NCBI RefSeq assembly: GCF_000430545.1 | Contig: NZ_KE387164.1 | Span: 156,807-220,806 of the forward strand | Reading direction: 5' to 3' | Origin: Tenacibaculum ovolyticum DSM 18103 | GTDB taxonomy: Bacteria > Bacteroidota > Bacteroidia > Flavobacteriales > Flavobacteriaceae | DNA: 64,000 nt | In this document: positions 36,654-45,051 of the stretch, one piece after another | How positions within the stretch are numbered: position 1 is the first letter of the stretch | Layout of the letters: each line of letters opens with the position of its first letter | Made by a program: the position numbers and the translations under genes | The notes under the pieces: model-generated | What the model was told of the DNA's origin: nothing | Seen by the model: the letters and a program-made list of their open reading frames with translations, nothing else | The model's database searches: none

Positions 36654-38482
36654 TAATTAGGAAATGTTATTAGGTTAGCTATTTGTCCAGAATTTAAATT
36701 TGGATTGTTTTGAATTACTGTTCTTATATGATTTGCCAAACCAGAAACAAAATTATAGGATTTATCAACAGAAGCATTTGAGTCAAAGCTATTAAGAATC
36801 TGTTTTATTTTATTATTATAAGCTGTATGTCCTGTCAAATGTAAATTACTAAGCCTTGGTATTCCGTTTAATACTTCATTAATATGAAAAGCAGATTTAG
36901 ATTTTGCTGCTTTCTCAACTACACTATGATTTCTTAGCGCCCAAGGAATTAAATGATGTGCATGTTTTGCTGGATTGGTTAAGCCTAAAGCTTTTCGTAA
37001 TTTACTGCCTGAAGAACCAAAATATACGCTACCATCATTAAGTATTCTTAAGACTAACTTAATTTTTGTACCATTTATAGTATACTGTGTAAGCTTATAA
37101 GCATATTTAGACCCCGTTGCTGCCCAACCAGCAATAGGAATTGCAGCAGCAAAACTTAAAGAAGCATTTACCCCATCACCTTGAATTGTGTAAATAACAC
37201 CATTTGTAACATCACAAACTTCACCGACTACAGGTACCATACCGCCAATATCTAAACCAATATGAATTATTTCTTTAGAGGCTTCCCAATAGATTTTATA
37301 ATCTGACCAATCTGGATTTTGTAATTTTATTATAGCACATTGAGCTGAAAAATGTGCTATCCATATAGATTGAATATACGGATCTGATAAATCTGCTGTT
37401 GTATATTGATTTATTCTATTGAAGAAGTTTACATTATATGGACCTAAAATATTACTGTTTTTAGATACTTCAATATACATTTTAACAATTTTTTCAATAT
37501 CTGAAATATCTTTATTGTTATTTAAAACATATTCAAATAATAAACTTTGACTTTCTATGGTTTGATTATCTACCCAATTTCTTTGAGCGCTTGTTAAATT
37601 TAATACATTCCCTAAAAAAGTATGTATTGCAGAAGTTCCGTCAGAATTTAATGGAAGGGTAATAGTAGGATTTGTATTTGTTGGTGTAGAGTTTGCTGGT
37701 GTTCCAATAACAATACCAGATCCTCCATTATTTGAATTATCACTAGGTAAATTATTACTTGGGCCACTTCCTACACAATGTGAAAAATCAATTATTGTTA
37801 TACTCCCTGAGCAAAAACCACCATCTATATAAGTTTCAGGATTATGAAAATAAGCATCCCCATTGCTACAAGGTTTGTGAAAAATTTTTCCTTCACAAGG
37901 AATACCACCACCACCGCTATCGTCATTTGGAGCTGTATCAAAAAAATCTCGTGATGCTAAATCTAAATTTTTTAGAGTTAAGTTTTTTTCTAAAATTTCA
38001 TATAATAAACTTTTTTCAATTAAACTTCCTTCTTTAGTTTTTTTAGTTTCATATGAAACTAAAAAATAACTGAATTCATTATTATATTTTTTTACTAAAA
38101 AGTTTTCAAAATCAGAATTCTCTAAAACAGGAGACTCTACCTTAAAAGTCCAAGAAATTGCTTCTCCAGAAACAACCTTATTAATTTCATCTGTTAAGAT
38201 TACTAAGCCATCTGCAACTTCAGTTGTATTTCTATTATACGATTTTTGTTGTTGTTTTATTCCTGAAAATTTACTTCCTAAAAGAGATAATGATTGTTGA
38301 ATATCTTTATCATTAATAAGCACTTTATAATTAATTTTTTCTAAAGTGTAATCTAATTTTTTGATTTCAGTTGCTTCTTGAGTGTGATCAATTTCATAAT
38401 CATCTTCACAATTATATAGTAAGAAGGAAATACCTAAAAGTAACGTACCGAATTTTAAAAAATTTGCAATTTTGTTTTTCAT
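36653..38482 (-). CDS. Lipoprotein polymorphic toxin with C-terminal AHH nuclease domain
   Basis: The 609 residues read as a surface-displayed toxin. A lipoprotein signal (LLYNC, Cys25) is followed at once by the acidic run EDDYE, like the lipoprotein export signal of flavobacteria. An unknown N-terminal region (about 30-190) leads to a Gly/Ser/Asn/Thr-rich linker (about 190-285) and a helical region. Residues about 406-460 form a hydrophobic pre-toxin segment with MVPVVGEVCDVTNG and IPIAGWAA. Residues about 500-609 form an AHH domain: AHHLIPW (508-514), NGIPRLSNLHLTGHTAY with His548 and His552. AHH domains are predicted HNH-type nucleases of polymorphic toxins. No T9SS sorting domain is present. 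It is followed by its immunity gene. Toxic activity and delivery are inference. Confidence 0.82.
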   Translation of the reverse strand: MKNKIANFLKFGTLLLGISFLLYNCEDDYEIDHTQEATEIKKLDYTLEKINYKVLINDKDIQQSLSLLGSKFSGIKQQQKSYNRNTTEVADGLVILTDEINKVVSGEAISWTFKVESPVLENSDFENFLVKKYNNEFSYFLVSYETKKTKEGSLIEKSLLYEILEKNLTLKNLDLASRDFFDTAPNDDSGGGGIPCEGKIFHKPCSNGDAYFHNPETYIDGGFCSGSITIIDFSHCVGSGPSNNLPSDNSNNGGSGIVIGTPANSTPTNTNPTITLPLNSDGTSAIHTFLGNVLNLTSAQRNWVDNQTIESQSLLFEYVLNNNKDISDIEKIVKMYIEVSKNSNILGPYNVNFFNRINQYTTADLSDPYIQSIWIAHFSAQCAIIKLQNPDWSDYKIYWEASKEIIHIGLDIGGMVPVVGEVCDVTNGVIYTIQGDGVNASLSFAAAIPIAGWAATGSKYAYKLTQYTINGTKIKLVLRILNDGSVYFGSSGSKLRKALGLTNPAKHAHHLIPWALRNHSVVEKAAKSKSAFHINEVLNGIPRLSNLHLTGHTAYNNKIKQILNSFDSNASVDKSYNFVSGLANHIRTVIQNNPNLNSGQIANLITFPN

Positions 38483-38540
38483 AATTTTATTTGTAATATA
38501 ATATTTAAGAGCAATATTTACTCATTTATTTTATGTTTTG

Positions 38541-38548
38541 CAAAAATA
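38541..38548 (-). promoter_or_regulatory. -7 promoter box of the toxin operon
   Basis: TATTTTTG on the minus strand fits TAnnTTTG and leaves a 58-base leader to the toxin ATG at 38482. No clear -33 element is visible. Confidence 0.4.
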
Positions 38549-38686
38549 AAAACAAATTAGAAAACCTTAAAAGGGATATCCGAAATAAAAAATGTGATTT
38601 ACCGCAAAAAAGTTAAAACACCTGTAGTAAAAATTGCTACTCCTAAAAAAAATAATAAATAGCTTGACTCTCTTTTTATATTTTAA

Positions 38687-39943
38687 TTAAAATCTATCTA
38701 AAGCTACATAAGCAGTCTTTATACTCGGTATTTCATCTTTAAGAGAAGTCCATGCAAAATATACTTTATTTCCAATACATTCCATCTGCGGAAAACCAGA
38801 TTTTCTAGAAGTACTTATTTCGCTAATAATTACAGGATTTGATTTCTTTCCTAATTTAGTAACCTTTACAGCTTTTAAAAAACTTTTATCTTTTGATATT
38901 GCTATCCAAGAAACTATGGCGGTTTCAGAATTTATTAACTCAATATCTACTCGTCCTAAATTTTCTCCGCTATTAATTATAGTTGGGCTTAAGAAATTAG
39001 CACCTCCATCTTCAGAGAAAATTACCTTCACTTCAGGTTTATCATATACGGCAGTGTACCATGCAACAGCTACATTATTTTCAATAGCATCTACCTTAGG
39101 TCCGTTAACAGGGCAGCCTTTTATCAACCATTGATCATTGTAAATAGGTTGAGGTGTAATCCATTTACCATTAATATATCTTGTAATCGCAATATCTCTA
39201 ATTTCATTATCAGTTCTGTCGCGATACAAAACAATAGGTCCGTTTTTTGTAATAGCAGCAGTAGTTTGGCAACAACTACATGTTCTTGTATCTAAGAGAG
39301 TGCTGTTTGTTACTATTCCTTCTGGTGAAACTTCTGCTGATCTTAATGTCATCGTACCAGAATGACCAGCATGATTGTTGTTTGTTTTTGCAGCGTTCGA
39401 ACCTGTATTTCGGCCATCTAACCAGGTTAAGAAAAAACCAGTATTGTAAGGTAGTGCACTAACAAAACCATGCTCTGTTTTAGTATTGTCATTATGTAAA
39501 GTTAAATTTGTTGTCCATTTTTCCTTTCCTTTAGCAAGTAGATTTAACTTAATATCGTACGAGAAAGTTTCTTTCGATGATTTTTTTAAAAAATGAGTAA
39601 GGAGATTATCATTGTTACTCGTTATTGAAGGGAAATCAGCCCAGTTTACAAACCAGTTTTTACCTTTTATTATTTCTTTAGAGGTTTCCCATTTTCCGTG
39701 GTTAAGTTGTGTGTAATTAAGTTGAGTTATTGAATCGTTTACTTTTTTTACCCACGATAAAGTTAAAACACCTTCTTTGGTAGTGTGTAAACTAGGTAAA
39801 GAAGTTTCTTGGCTGTTTGTAAAAGGTATGAGATTAGTAACTCTTTTCTCGTTTTTTAAAACATTCTCTTTCTTTTTATCAGAATTACATCCAGTTAAAA
39901 AATAAATTAATAGCAGTGCAATGTAGTATTTATTATTTCTCAT
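38687..39943 (-). CDS. BNR-repeat (sialidase-like) lipoprotein with CSCC motif
   Basis: The 418-residue lipoprotein (LTGC, Cys19) has a beta-propeller sequence with Asp-box-like turns (FSEDGGANFLSP is the clearest) that is usually annotated as exo-alpha-sialidase. The sialidase active-site arginine triad is not evident to me, so enzymatic activity is doubtful. A cysteine cluster TRTCSCCQTT near residue 225 is unusual for the fold and suggests metal binding. It is divergent from the CNGKC gene, TonB receptor and PepSY gene, in line with a role in metal acquisition at the cell surface. This role is inference. Confidence 0.7.
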   Translation of the reverse strand: MRNNKYYIALLLIYFLTGCNSDKKKENVLKNEKRVTNLIPFTNSQETSLPSLHTTKEGVLTLSWVKKVNDSITQLNYTQLNHGKWETSKEIIKGKNWFVNWADFPSITSNNDNLLTHFLKKSSKETFSYDIKLNLLAKGKEKWTTNLTLHNDNTKTEHGFVSALPYNTGFFLTWLDGRNTGSNAAKTNNNHAGHSGTMTLRSAEVSPEGIVTNSTLLDTRTCSCCQTTAAITKNGPIVLYRDRTDNEIRDIAITRYINGKWITPQPIYNDQWLIKGCPVNGPKVDAIENNVAVAWYTAVYDKPEVKVIFSEDGGANFLSPTIINSGENLGRVDIELINSETAIVSWIAISKDKSFLKAVKVTKLGKKSNPVIISEISTSRKSGFPQMECIGNKVYFAWTSLKDEIPSIKTAYVALDRF

Positions 39944-40104
39944 TTATTAATGTTGTTTGAAACGGGTTCCTAGAATGTTTCTAGTGTCAAAAATAATAAA
40001 TTTAACAGCGGTTGATATTAAAAATAACATGGATTTTTGATTAAAAGCTTCTCGGTTTTCATGTTTGTAAGTTTATCTATTTCTAAAGAAAAAGCAGGTT
40101 GTAA

Positions 40105-40135
40105 TTGATTAAAATATATACTTAAACTACCTTTG
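40105..40135 (+). promoter_or_regulatory. Promoter of the CNGKC-receptor-PepSY operon
   Basis: TTG (40105-40107) and TACCTTTG (40128-40135) are 20 bases apart, matching the Bacteroidota promoter consensus. The TTG start codon follows 26 bases later. Confidence 0.6.
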
Positions 40136-40161
40136 CGTTTTCAATGATTTAAAAATCAGTT

Positions 40162-40530
40162 TTGTTACAAAAGTTAAGTATATATTTCTTTGTTTTATTA
40201 TACACGATTGCTATGTTGCGACCTGTTGCTCCATTTGTTGAGTATGTAATAAATTACGATTATATATCAAAAGTATTATGTATTAATAAAGACAAGCCAG
40301 CACTTCAATGTAACGGTAAATGTCAGTTAATGCAAAAACTTGAAAAACAACAAGACGACGATTTTAAATCTTTACGAATTGTTGGTGAAGATTATCCAAT
40401 AGGATTTATTGAATTGTTATCTATAAAAAAAGATACTATAATTTTAAAAACAATTTCAAAACGAGACCCTTACAACAAGAATTACTTTTTTTTGTTTTCT
40501 AAGTTGGTATTTCACCCTCCTGCCCTTTAA
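40162..40530 (+). CDS. Small membrane-anchored protein with CNGKC and HPP motifs
   Basis: The 122-residue protein has one N-terminal membrane segment (about 5-22), the motif LQCNGKCQLMQKL near residues 49-61 and the C-terminus FHPPAL. The paired cysteines could hold a metal or a disulfide. Translation seems to start at TTG (40162): both this copy and the truncated paralogue at 34808 keep that codon and the membrane helix begins right after it; the next ATG (40213) would remove the helix. It opens a plus-strand operon with a TonB receptor and a PepSY protein, a combination typical of metal or siderophore uptake. Family unnamed to me. Confidence 0.75.
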   Translation: MLQKLSIYFFVLLYTIAMLRPVAPFVEYVINYDYISKVLCINKDKPALQCNGKCQLMQKLEKQQDDDFKSLRIVGEDYPIGFIELLSIKKDTIILKTISKRDPYNKNYFFLFSKLVFHPPAL

Positions 40531-40558
40531 ATTTTACATACAATTTATCAAAAAATAG

Positions 40559-40590
40559 AATACACATTAGCTAATTTACTAATGTGTATT
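40559..40590 (+). repeat. 12-bp perfect hairpin between the CNGKC gene and the TonB receptor
   Basis: AATACACATTAG (40559-40570) pairs with CTAATGTGTATT (40579-40590) around an 8-base loop. No T-run follows, so it is unlikely to terminate; it could set the ratio of the two messages or protect the receptor mRNA. Confidence 0.55.
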
Positions 40591-40620
40591 TAACAATGCA
40601 CGTATTTAAAATTTTAAAAA

Positions 40621-42954
40621 ATGTTCAAATTACATTATATACTATTAATAACATTTTTAATGTTATCAATAAAAGGCTACTCACAAACTATATTTAAAGG
40701 GAAAGTAGTAGGTGTTAAAAACAAACCCGTTGTTGGAGCTACAATTATTTCAATAGCAAATAAAAATAAAGGAGTTGCTGCCGATTTTGAAGGTAATTTT
40801 ATAATCAAATTACAAAATTCAACAGTACAGATAACAAGCGTTGGTTATAAAACAAAAACGATTAAACTTATTAGTGATTTTAATGAAATCGTATTAGAAG
40901 AAGATGAGTATAGCTTGAATGAAATTATTGTTTCTGCAAGTAGAGAGTCGCAGAAAAGAACAGAGGTTCCTGGGGCTATTGGTATTGTTACTTCAAAAGA
41001 TATTGAGGAAACGAAAGCCTTTGGAGTTGATCAATTAGTAAATCAAGTTCCAGGAGTATATATGAGTTCATCAATGGCAGCAAGTAACGAACAACATATG
41101 ATGGCCATTCGTACGCCAATCGCAACCAAAGCATTATTCTTATATTTAGAAGATGGTTTGCCAATTAGACCCGTAGCTGTATTTAACCATAATGCGCTTT
41201 TAGAAATGAATAGTACATCTTTTGGTAGAGTTGAGGTTTTAAAAGGACCAGCATCGAGTATTTATGGTAGTGAAGCAATTGGGGGTAGTATAAATTTTAT
41301 TACTGAAAATCCAAGAAAAGAATTTGGAGGGTCATTTGGTATAGAGGGAAACTCTTTGGGGTTACAAAAAATTGAAGCAGAGGTTTCAACAACTGCATTA
41401 GATAAATATGGTTTTTATGTAGGGGTGCATAAAGTGCGTCGTGTAAATGGATTAATTGAACATTCAGATTATGAGAAATTTGCAATTACTTTTAAGAATG
41501 TAAATGATTTTAGTGAATCTTTACGATGGACAAATACGGTGTCGTTTATAGATTTTCGATCTGATATGGGGTCAAGTTCTTTATCAGAAGAAAATTATTT
41601 AGCAGGTAAATATGAAAGCAATCATACATTCGCAGAAAGAGAAGCAAGATCACTACGCTTTCGATCTACATTAGATAGAATTTGGAATGATAATAATAAA
41701 ACATCATTCAATTTCATTTATCGTGATAATGAAATGAATCAAATTCCGTCATACAGAATATCTACAAGAAGTGAATTTGGTGAAATTAATTCCAATAAGT
41801 TTAAAAGTGTTGTAGGTTTAATTCAACATAAAATAGATTTCAATTTTGCTGAAGCATCATTAATTATAGGGGGAACAATAGATTATTCACCACAAGAATA
41901 TTATGCAAAACAAATTAGAGTCACGTACGATGCTACCACCAAAAAGTTTATTGATTATGACGTAACTAACAATTATAAAATGTTTTACGATGCTGATATA
42001 TTAAACTATGCAAGTTATGCGCAATTTGAAATATCACCTATTAATAATCTAAAAATTACTGCTGCCATTCGCTACGATGGTTTTAGTTATGATTATGATA
42101 ACAAAGATGAAGGAGCTTCTGGAGTTGAAGATCAAAAAGTTACTTACAATAATTTTGCTCCAAAAATTGGATTAAATTATAATTTTAATAAAAGGTCCGG
42201 TGTATATGCTAATTATTCAAAAGGATTTACACCACCTCAAATAGGTTCATTATTTAGAAATAGTGGTTTAAATGGTGACTTGTATGAATTAAAACCAGCA
42301 AAATTTAATAATTTTGAGGTTGGAGCTTATGCAACCTTAAATTCAAACATTAAGTTAGATCTTGCTATTTATCGTTTAGACGGGAAAAACCGTTTTGTTA
42401 CAACTTCTGACGATGCAGGGAATTATTTATCTCAAAATGCAGGAGAAACACGCTCACAAGGAGTTGAGTTAGGGTTTAATTGGAAAATAACTGATAATTT
42501 AGAATTTGATTATAATGGTAGTTATGCAAGTCATAAATACATAACTTTTACAGAGGCTGCTAAAGATAGAAAAACAGGAACTTATTTTACCATAGATCGC
42601 TCTAATACCGCAATGCCAATTGCACCAAAATATATTGCTTCAACATCTTTAAAATACAAACCCATAATGAACTTATTGTTAACCTTACAGCACGAGCAAT
42701 TAGGTAAATATAATTCAAGTTTTGAAGGAGCTGCTATAGTAAATGGTCAATCAGGGCAAACTACGGTATATGATGGTCACCATCTTATTAATTTAAAGGC
42801 AAGTTATACTTATAGGAATTTTGAAATTTGGGCGCAAGGTTTAAATTTATTTGATAAATTATATTCAACAAGAGCTTCATATCGCTATGGTTCTGTTAAG
42901 TATAGTGTAGGAGCTCCTGTTTCTTTTTATGGAGGAGTTAAATATAACTTTTAG
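40621..42954 (+). CDS. TonB-dependent outer-membrane receptor
   Basis: The 777-residue receptor has a signal peptide (about 1-21), a carboxypeptidase-regulatory-like domain (about 24-98), a plug (about 110-225, with FGRVEVLKGPASSIYGSEAIGG) and a 22-strand barrel ending in FYGGVKYNF. The plug contains a Met-rich stretch (MSSSMAASNEQHMMAIRT), which hints at a metal or metal-chelate ligand, but the ligand cannot be read from sequence. It follows the CNGKC gene by 90 bases and precedes a PepSY-type membrane protein, the common partner of siderophore or metal receptors. Confidence 0.92.
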   Translation: MFKLHYILLITFLMLSIKGYSQTIFKGKVVGVKNKPVVGATIISIANKNKGVAADFEGNFIIKLQNSTVQITSVGYKTKTIKLISDFNEIVLEEDEYSLNEIIVSASRESQKRTEVPGAIGIVTSKDIEETKAFGVDQLVNQVPGVYMSSSMAASNEQHMMAIRTPIATKALFLYLEDGLPIRPVAVFNHNALLEMNSTSFGRVEVLKGPASSIYGSEAIGGSINFITENPRKEFGGSFGIEGNSLGLQKIEAEVSTTALDKYGFYVGVHKVRRVNGLIEHSDYEKFAITFKNVNDFSESLRWTNTVSFIDFRSDMGSSSLSEENYLAGKYESNHTFAEREARSLRFRSTLDRIWNDNNKTSFNFIYRDNEMNQIPSYRISTRSEFGEINSNKFKSVVGLIQHKIDFNFAEASLIIGGTIDYSPQEYYAKQIRVTYDATTKKFIDYDVTNNYKMFYDADILNYASYAQFEISPINNLKITAAIRYDGFSYDYDNKDEGASGVEDQKVTYNNFAPKIGLNYNFNKRSGVYANYSKGFTPPQIGSLFRNSGLNGDLYELKPAKFNNFEVGAYATLNSNIKLDLAIYRLDGKNRFVTTSDDAGNYLSQNAGETRSQGVELGFNWKITDNLEFDYNGSYASHKYITFTEAAKDRKTGTYFTIDRSNTAMPIAPKYIASTSLKYKPIMNLLLTLQHEQLGKYNSSFEGAAIVNGQSGQTTVYDGHHLINLKASYTYRNFEIWAQGLNLFDKLYSTRASYRYGSVKYSVGAPVSFYGGVKYNF

Positions 42955-43025
42955 TAACCAATTTATTCTAGAAATTTATCAATGATACAAAATGTTAAGT
43001 GTTATTGGGAATTCAATCTCAAACA

Positions 43026-44264
43026 ATGAAAAAAGATAAAAAATTAAATCAATGGTTTTGGAAATGGCATTTTATCGCAGGAATCATTTCATTACCTTTT
43101 GTATTAGTGCTTTCTATAACGGGAGCAATTTATTTATTTAAACCAGATGTAGAAAAAGAAGCAATAGCTAATATTCAAAATATAGAAAGTACTCAGGCTA
43201 TAACGGTTTCTTATGAAAAACAATATGCAAATGCAAAGGAGTATTTAAAAAAGAAGCCAAATACATTAATTCTAAATAATGAGGTTACAAAAGGTAATGA
43301 ATTTATTTCAGGAAGATTTGGTGGTAAAAAAAGTGTTTTTGTAAATAAATATACAGGTAAAGTTTCTGGAAGTTTCAGTGCTAAAAATACTTGGATGTAT
43401 ACTGTTCGAAAACTCCATGGAGAATTATTAGGAGGTAAAATAGGAACAAAAATCGTAGAACTAATTGCTAGTTGGATGGTTATTTTAATTTTAACAGGAC
43501 TGTATATTTGGTGGCCTTTTTCTAAAGGAATAAAAGGAGCTTTTATTATTCGATTTAAAGAAGGAAGAAGAACTTTGTATAGAGATTTGCATGCTGTAAC
43601 TGGTTTTTGGATGTCTATTTTATTGTTAGTTATTTTGGCTGGGGGGTTTCCTTGGACAGATGTTTTTGGAAGTAACTTTAAATGGGTGCAGAAAGTAACC
43701 AATACTGGGTATCCTAAAACATGGAGCGGACGAGGATTAACTTCTACATTAAAAGAAAAAAGAATTACAATTGAAGAGATGGTTTTGATTGCTAAGCAAC
43801 AAAACTTACCAGGAGTAATTAGTTTAGGTTTTCCAAAATCAGCAAAGAGTACCTTTAGTGTTTCTAATAAAACCCTTCCTCTAGATGCTCAAAAAATGTT
43901 GCATTTTGATCAGTATTCAGGTAAATTAGTTAAAGAGCACGATTGGAGTGATGTTGGTTTTTTAATGAGAGGACGTATGTGGGTTATGGCATTTCATCAA
44001 GGAGAGTTTGGGGCTTGGAATTGGTGGTTAATGTTTGGCATAGCAATTGCTTTAACTGCCATGAGTTTAGCAGCAGTAATGTCTTATATTTATAGAAAAC
44101 AAAAAGGGAGCTGGGGAGTACCAAAGGTGTCAGCTAAATTTAAATTAACAAAAAGCAATATAATACTAATTATAGGGCTTTCAATTGTGTTTCCTATGTT
44201 TGGTTTTAGTGTATTTTTGATCTTTTTATATGAGAAACTCCGTGTTTTAAAATGGAATAATTAA
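43026..44264 (+). CDS. PepSY-associated membrane protein (siderophore/metal reductase-like)
   Basis: The 412-residue protein has four to five membrane helices and the PepSY-TM plan: WFWKWHFIAGIISLPF at the start, a periplasmic domain, LHGELLGGKIG, then RDLHAVTGFW and a final helix pair. Members of this family act next to TonB receptors, some in reductive iron release from siderophores. I chose the ATG at 43026; a GTG 27 bases earlier is less likely because the Lys-rich N-terminus fits directly before the first helix. Same operon as the receptor. Confidence 0.88.
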   Translation: MKKDKKLNQWFWKWHFIAGIISLPFVLVLSITGAIYLFKPDVEKEAIANIQNIESTQAITVSYEKQYANAKEYLKKKPNTLILNNEVTKGNEFISGRFGGKKSVFVNKYTGKVSGSFSAKNTWMYTVRKLHGELLGGKIGTKIVELIASWMVILILTGLYIWWPFSKGIKGAFIIRFKEGRRTLYRDLHAVTGFWMSILLLVILAGGFPWTDVFGSNFKWVQKVTNTGYPKTWSGRGLTSTLKEKRITIEEMVLIAKQQNLPGVISLGFPKSAKSTFSVSNKTLPLDAQKMLHFDQYSGKLVKEHDWSDVGFLMRGRMWVMAFHQGEFGAWNWWLMFGIAIALTAMSLAAVMSYIYRKQKGSWGVPKVSAKFKLTKSNIILIIGLSIVFPMFGFSVFLIFLYEKLRVLKWNN

Positions 44265-44355
44265 GATAAATTTCACATAATTTTAAGAGAAAAGATTGTA
44301 AGTTTACTGCATTAAAAAGACCAACGATAAGTATAAATAAATTAAAATACATAGT

Positions 44356-44898
44356 ATGAAAAAATCAATAGTATCAATCTTTATATTTACAATTGCACTT
44401 GTATTTACAAATAAGGCAGTTGCGCAAAGTTTTGCAGGATTAGATAAAAGTCCAATGGATGCAGCTGCATACCCAAGTAGCTATAGAGTTTCAGATAAAT
44501 TAGTGAAAGTCGTTTATAGCCGTCCACAATTAAAAGGAAGAAAAGTTTCTAAATTAGCACCAAATGAAAAAGTTTGGAGAACAGGAGCTAATGAGGCAGC
44601 TGAAATTACTTTTTACAAGGATGTTAATTTTGGAGGAAAAGATGTAAAAGCAGGAACATATACGTTATTCACAATTCCAGGAGACAAAGAATGGACAGTG
44701 ATTTTAAGTACTGCTAAAAATGTTTGGGGATCTTATTTTTATAATGAAACCGAAGATGTTGCTAGAGTAGCAGGTAAAGTTTCTAAATCGGAAAAACTAG
44801 TTGAAGCATTTTCAATTGCTTTTGATGGAGAAGATAACGATGCAAAGATGTACTTTGGTTGGGGAAAAACTATCGTGTCAATACCTGTAAAAGGATAA
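44356..44898 (+). CDS. DUF2911 secreted protein
   Basis: The 180-residue protein has a signal peptide (about 1-23) and the complete DUF2911 pattern, including VVYSRPQLKGRK, WRTGANEAAEITF, AGTYTLFTIPG and a C-terminal MYFGWGKT. The family is periplasmic and of unknown function, common in Bacteroidota. It is 91 bases from the PepSY gene and may or may not belong to that operon. A terminator follows. Confidence 0.92.
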   Translation: MKKSIVSIFIFTIALVFTNKAVAQSFAGLDKSPMDAAAYPSSYRVSDKLVKVVYSRPQLKGRKVSKLAPNEKVWRTGANEAAEITFYKDVNFGGKDVKAGTYTLFTIPGDKEWTVILSTAKNVWGSYFYNETEDVARVAGKVSKSEKLVEAFSIAFDGEDNDAKMYFGWGKTIVSIPVKG

Positions 44899-44940
44899 AA
44901 AGTAAATTCTTTTAAATAATAAAAAGATATATTTTTATTA

Positions 44941-44970
44941 AAAATCGCAAACATTTGTTTGCGATTTTTT
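44941..44970 (+). terminator. Terminator after the DUF2911 gene
   Basis: A 12-bp perfect stem (AAAATCGCAAAC arms) with an ATTT loop is followed by eight Ts. Confidence 0.88.
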
Positions 44971-45022
44971 TTATGCTTTTATTTTAAAAAGAGATCTGTT
45001 TTATTGTTCCATACAATAACCG

Positions 45023-45030
45023 TAAATTTG
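45023..45030 (+). promoter_or_regulatory. -7 promoter box of leuS
   Basis: TAAATTTG fits TAnnTTTG and lies 21 bases before the ATG at 45052. It excludes the longer in-frame extension back to 44959, which would begin inside the preceding terminator. Confidence 0.6.
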
Positions 45031-45051
45031 CAGCTTCTTAAAAGAAATACA

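Noticed and set aside
38594..38660. Possible 22-codon frame with KTPVVKIATPKK-like sequence after the toxin gene promoter
   Set aside because: Too short, no promoter, GTG start only; composition fits AT-rich noncoding sequence as well.
43211..43702. 163-codon minus-strand frame inside the PepSY gene
   Set aside because: Mirror image of hydrophobic helices on the other strand; no start signal and no recognisable family.
44959..45051. N-terminal extension of LeuRS
   Set aside because: It begins inside a terminator hairpin and contains the leuS -7 box; MQYNHQEIEKKWQQFW is the normal LeuRS start.
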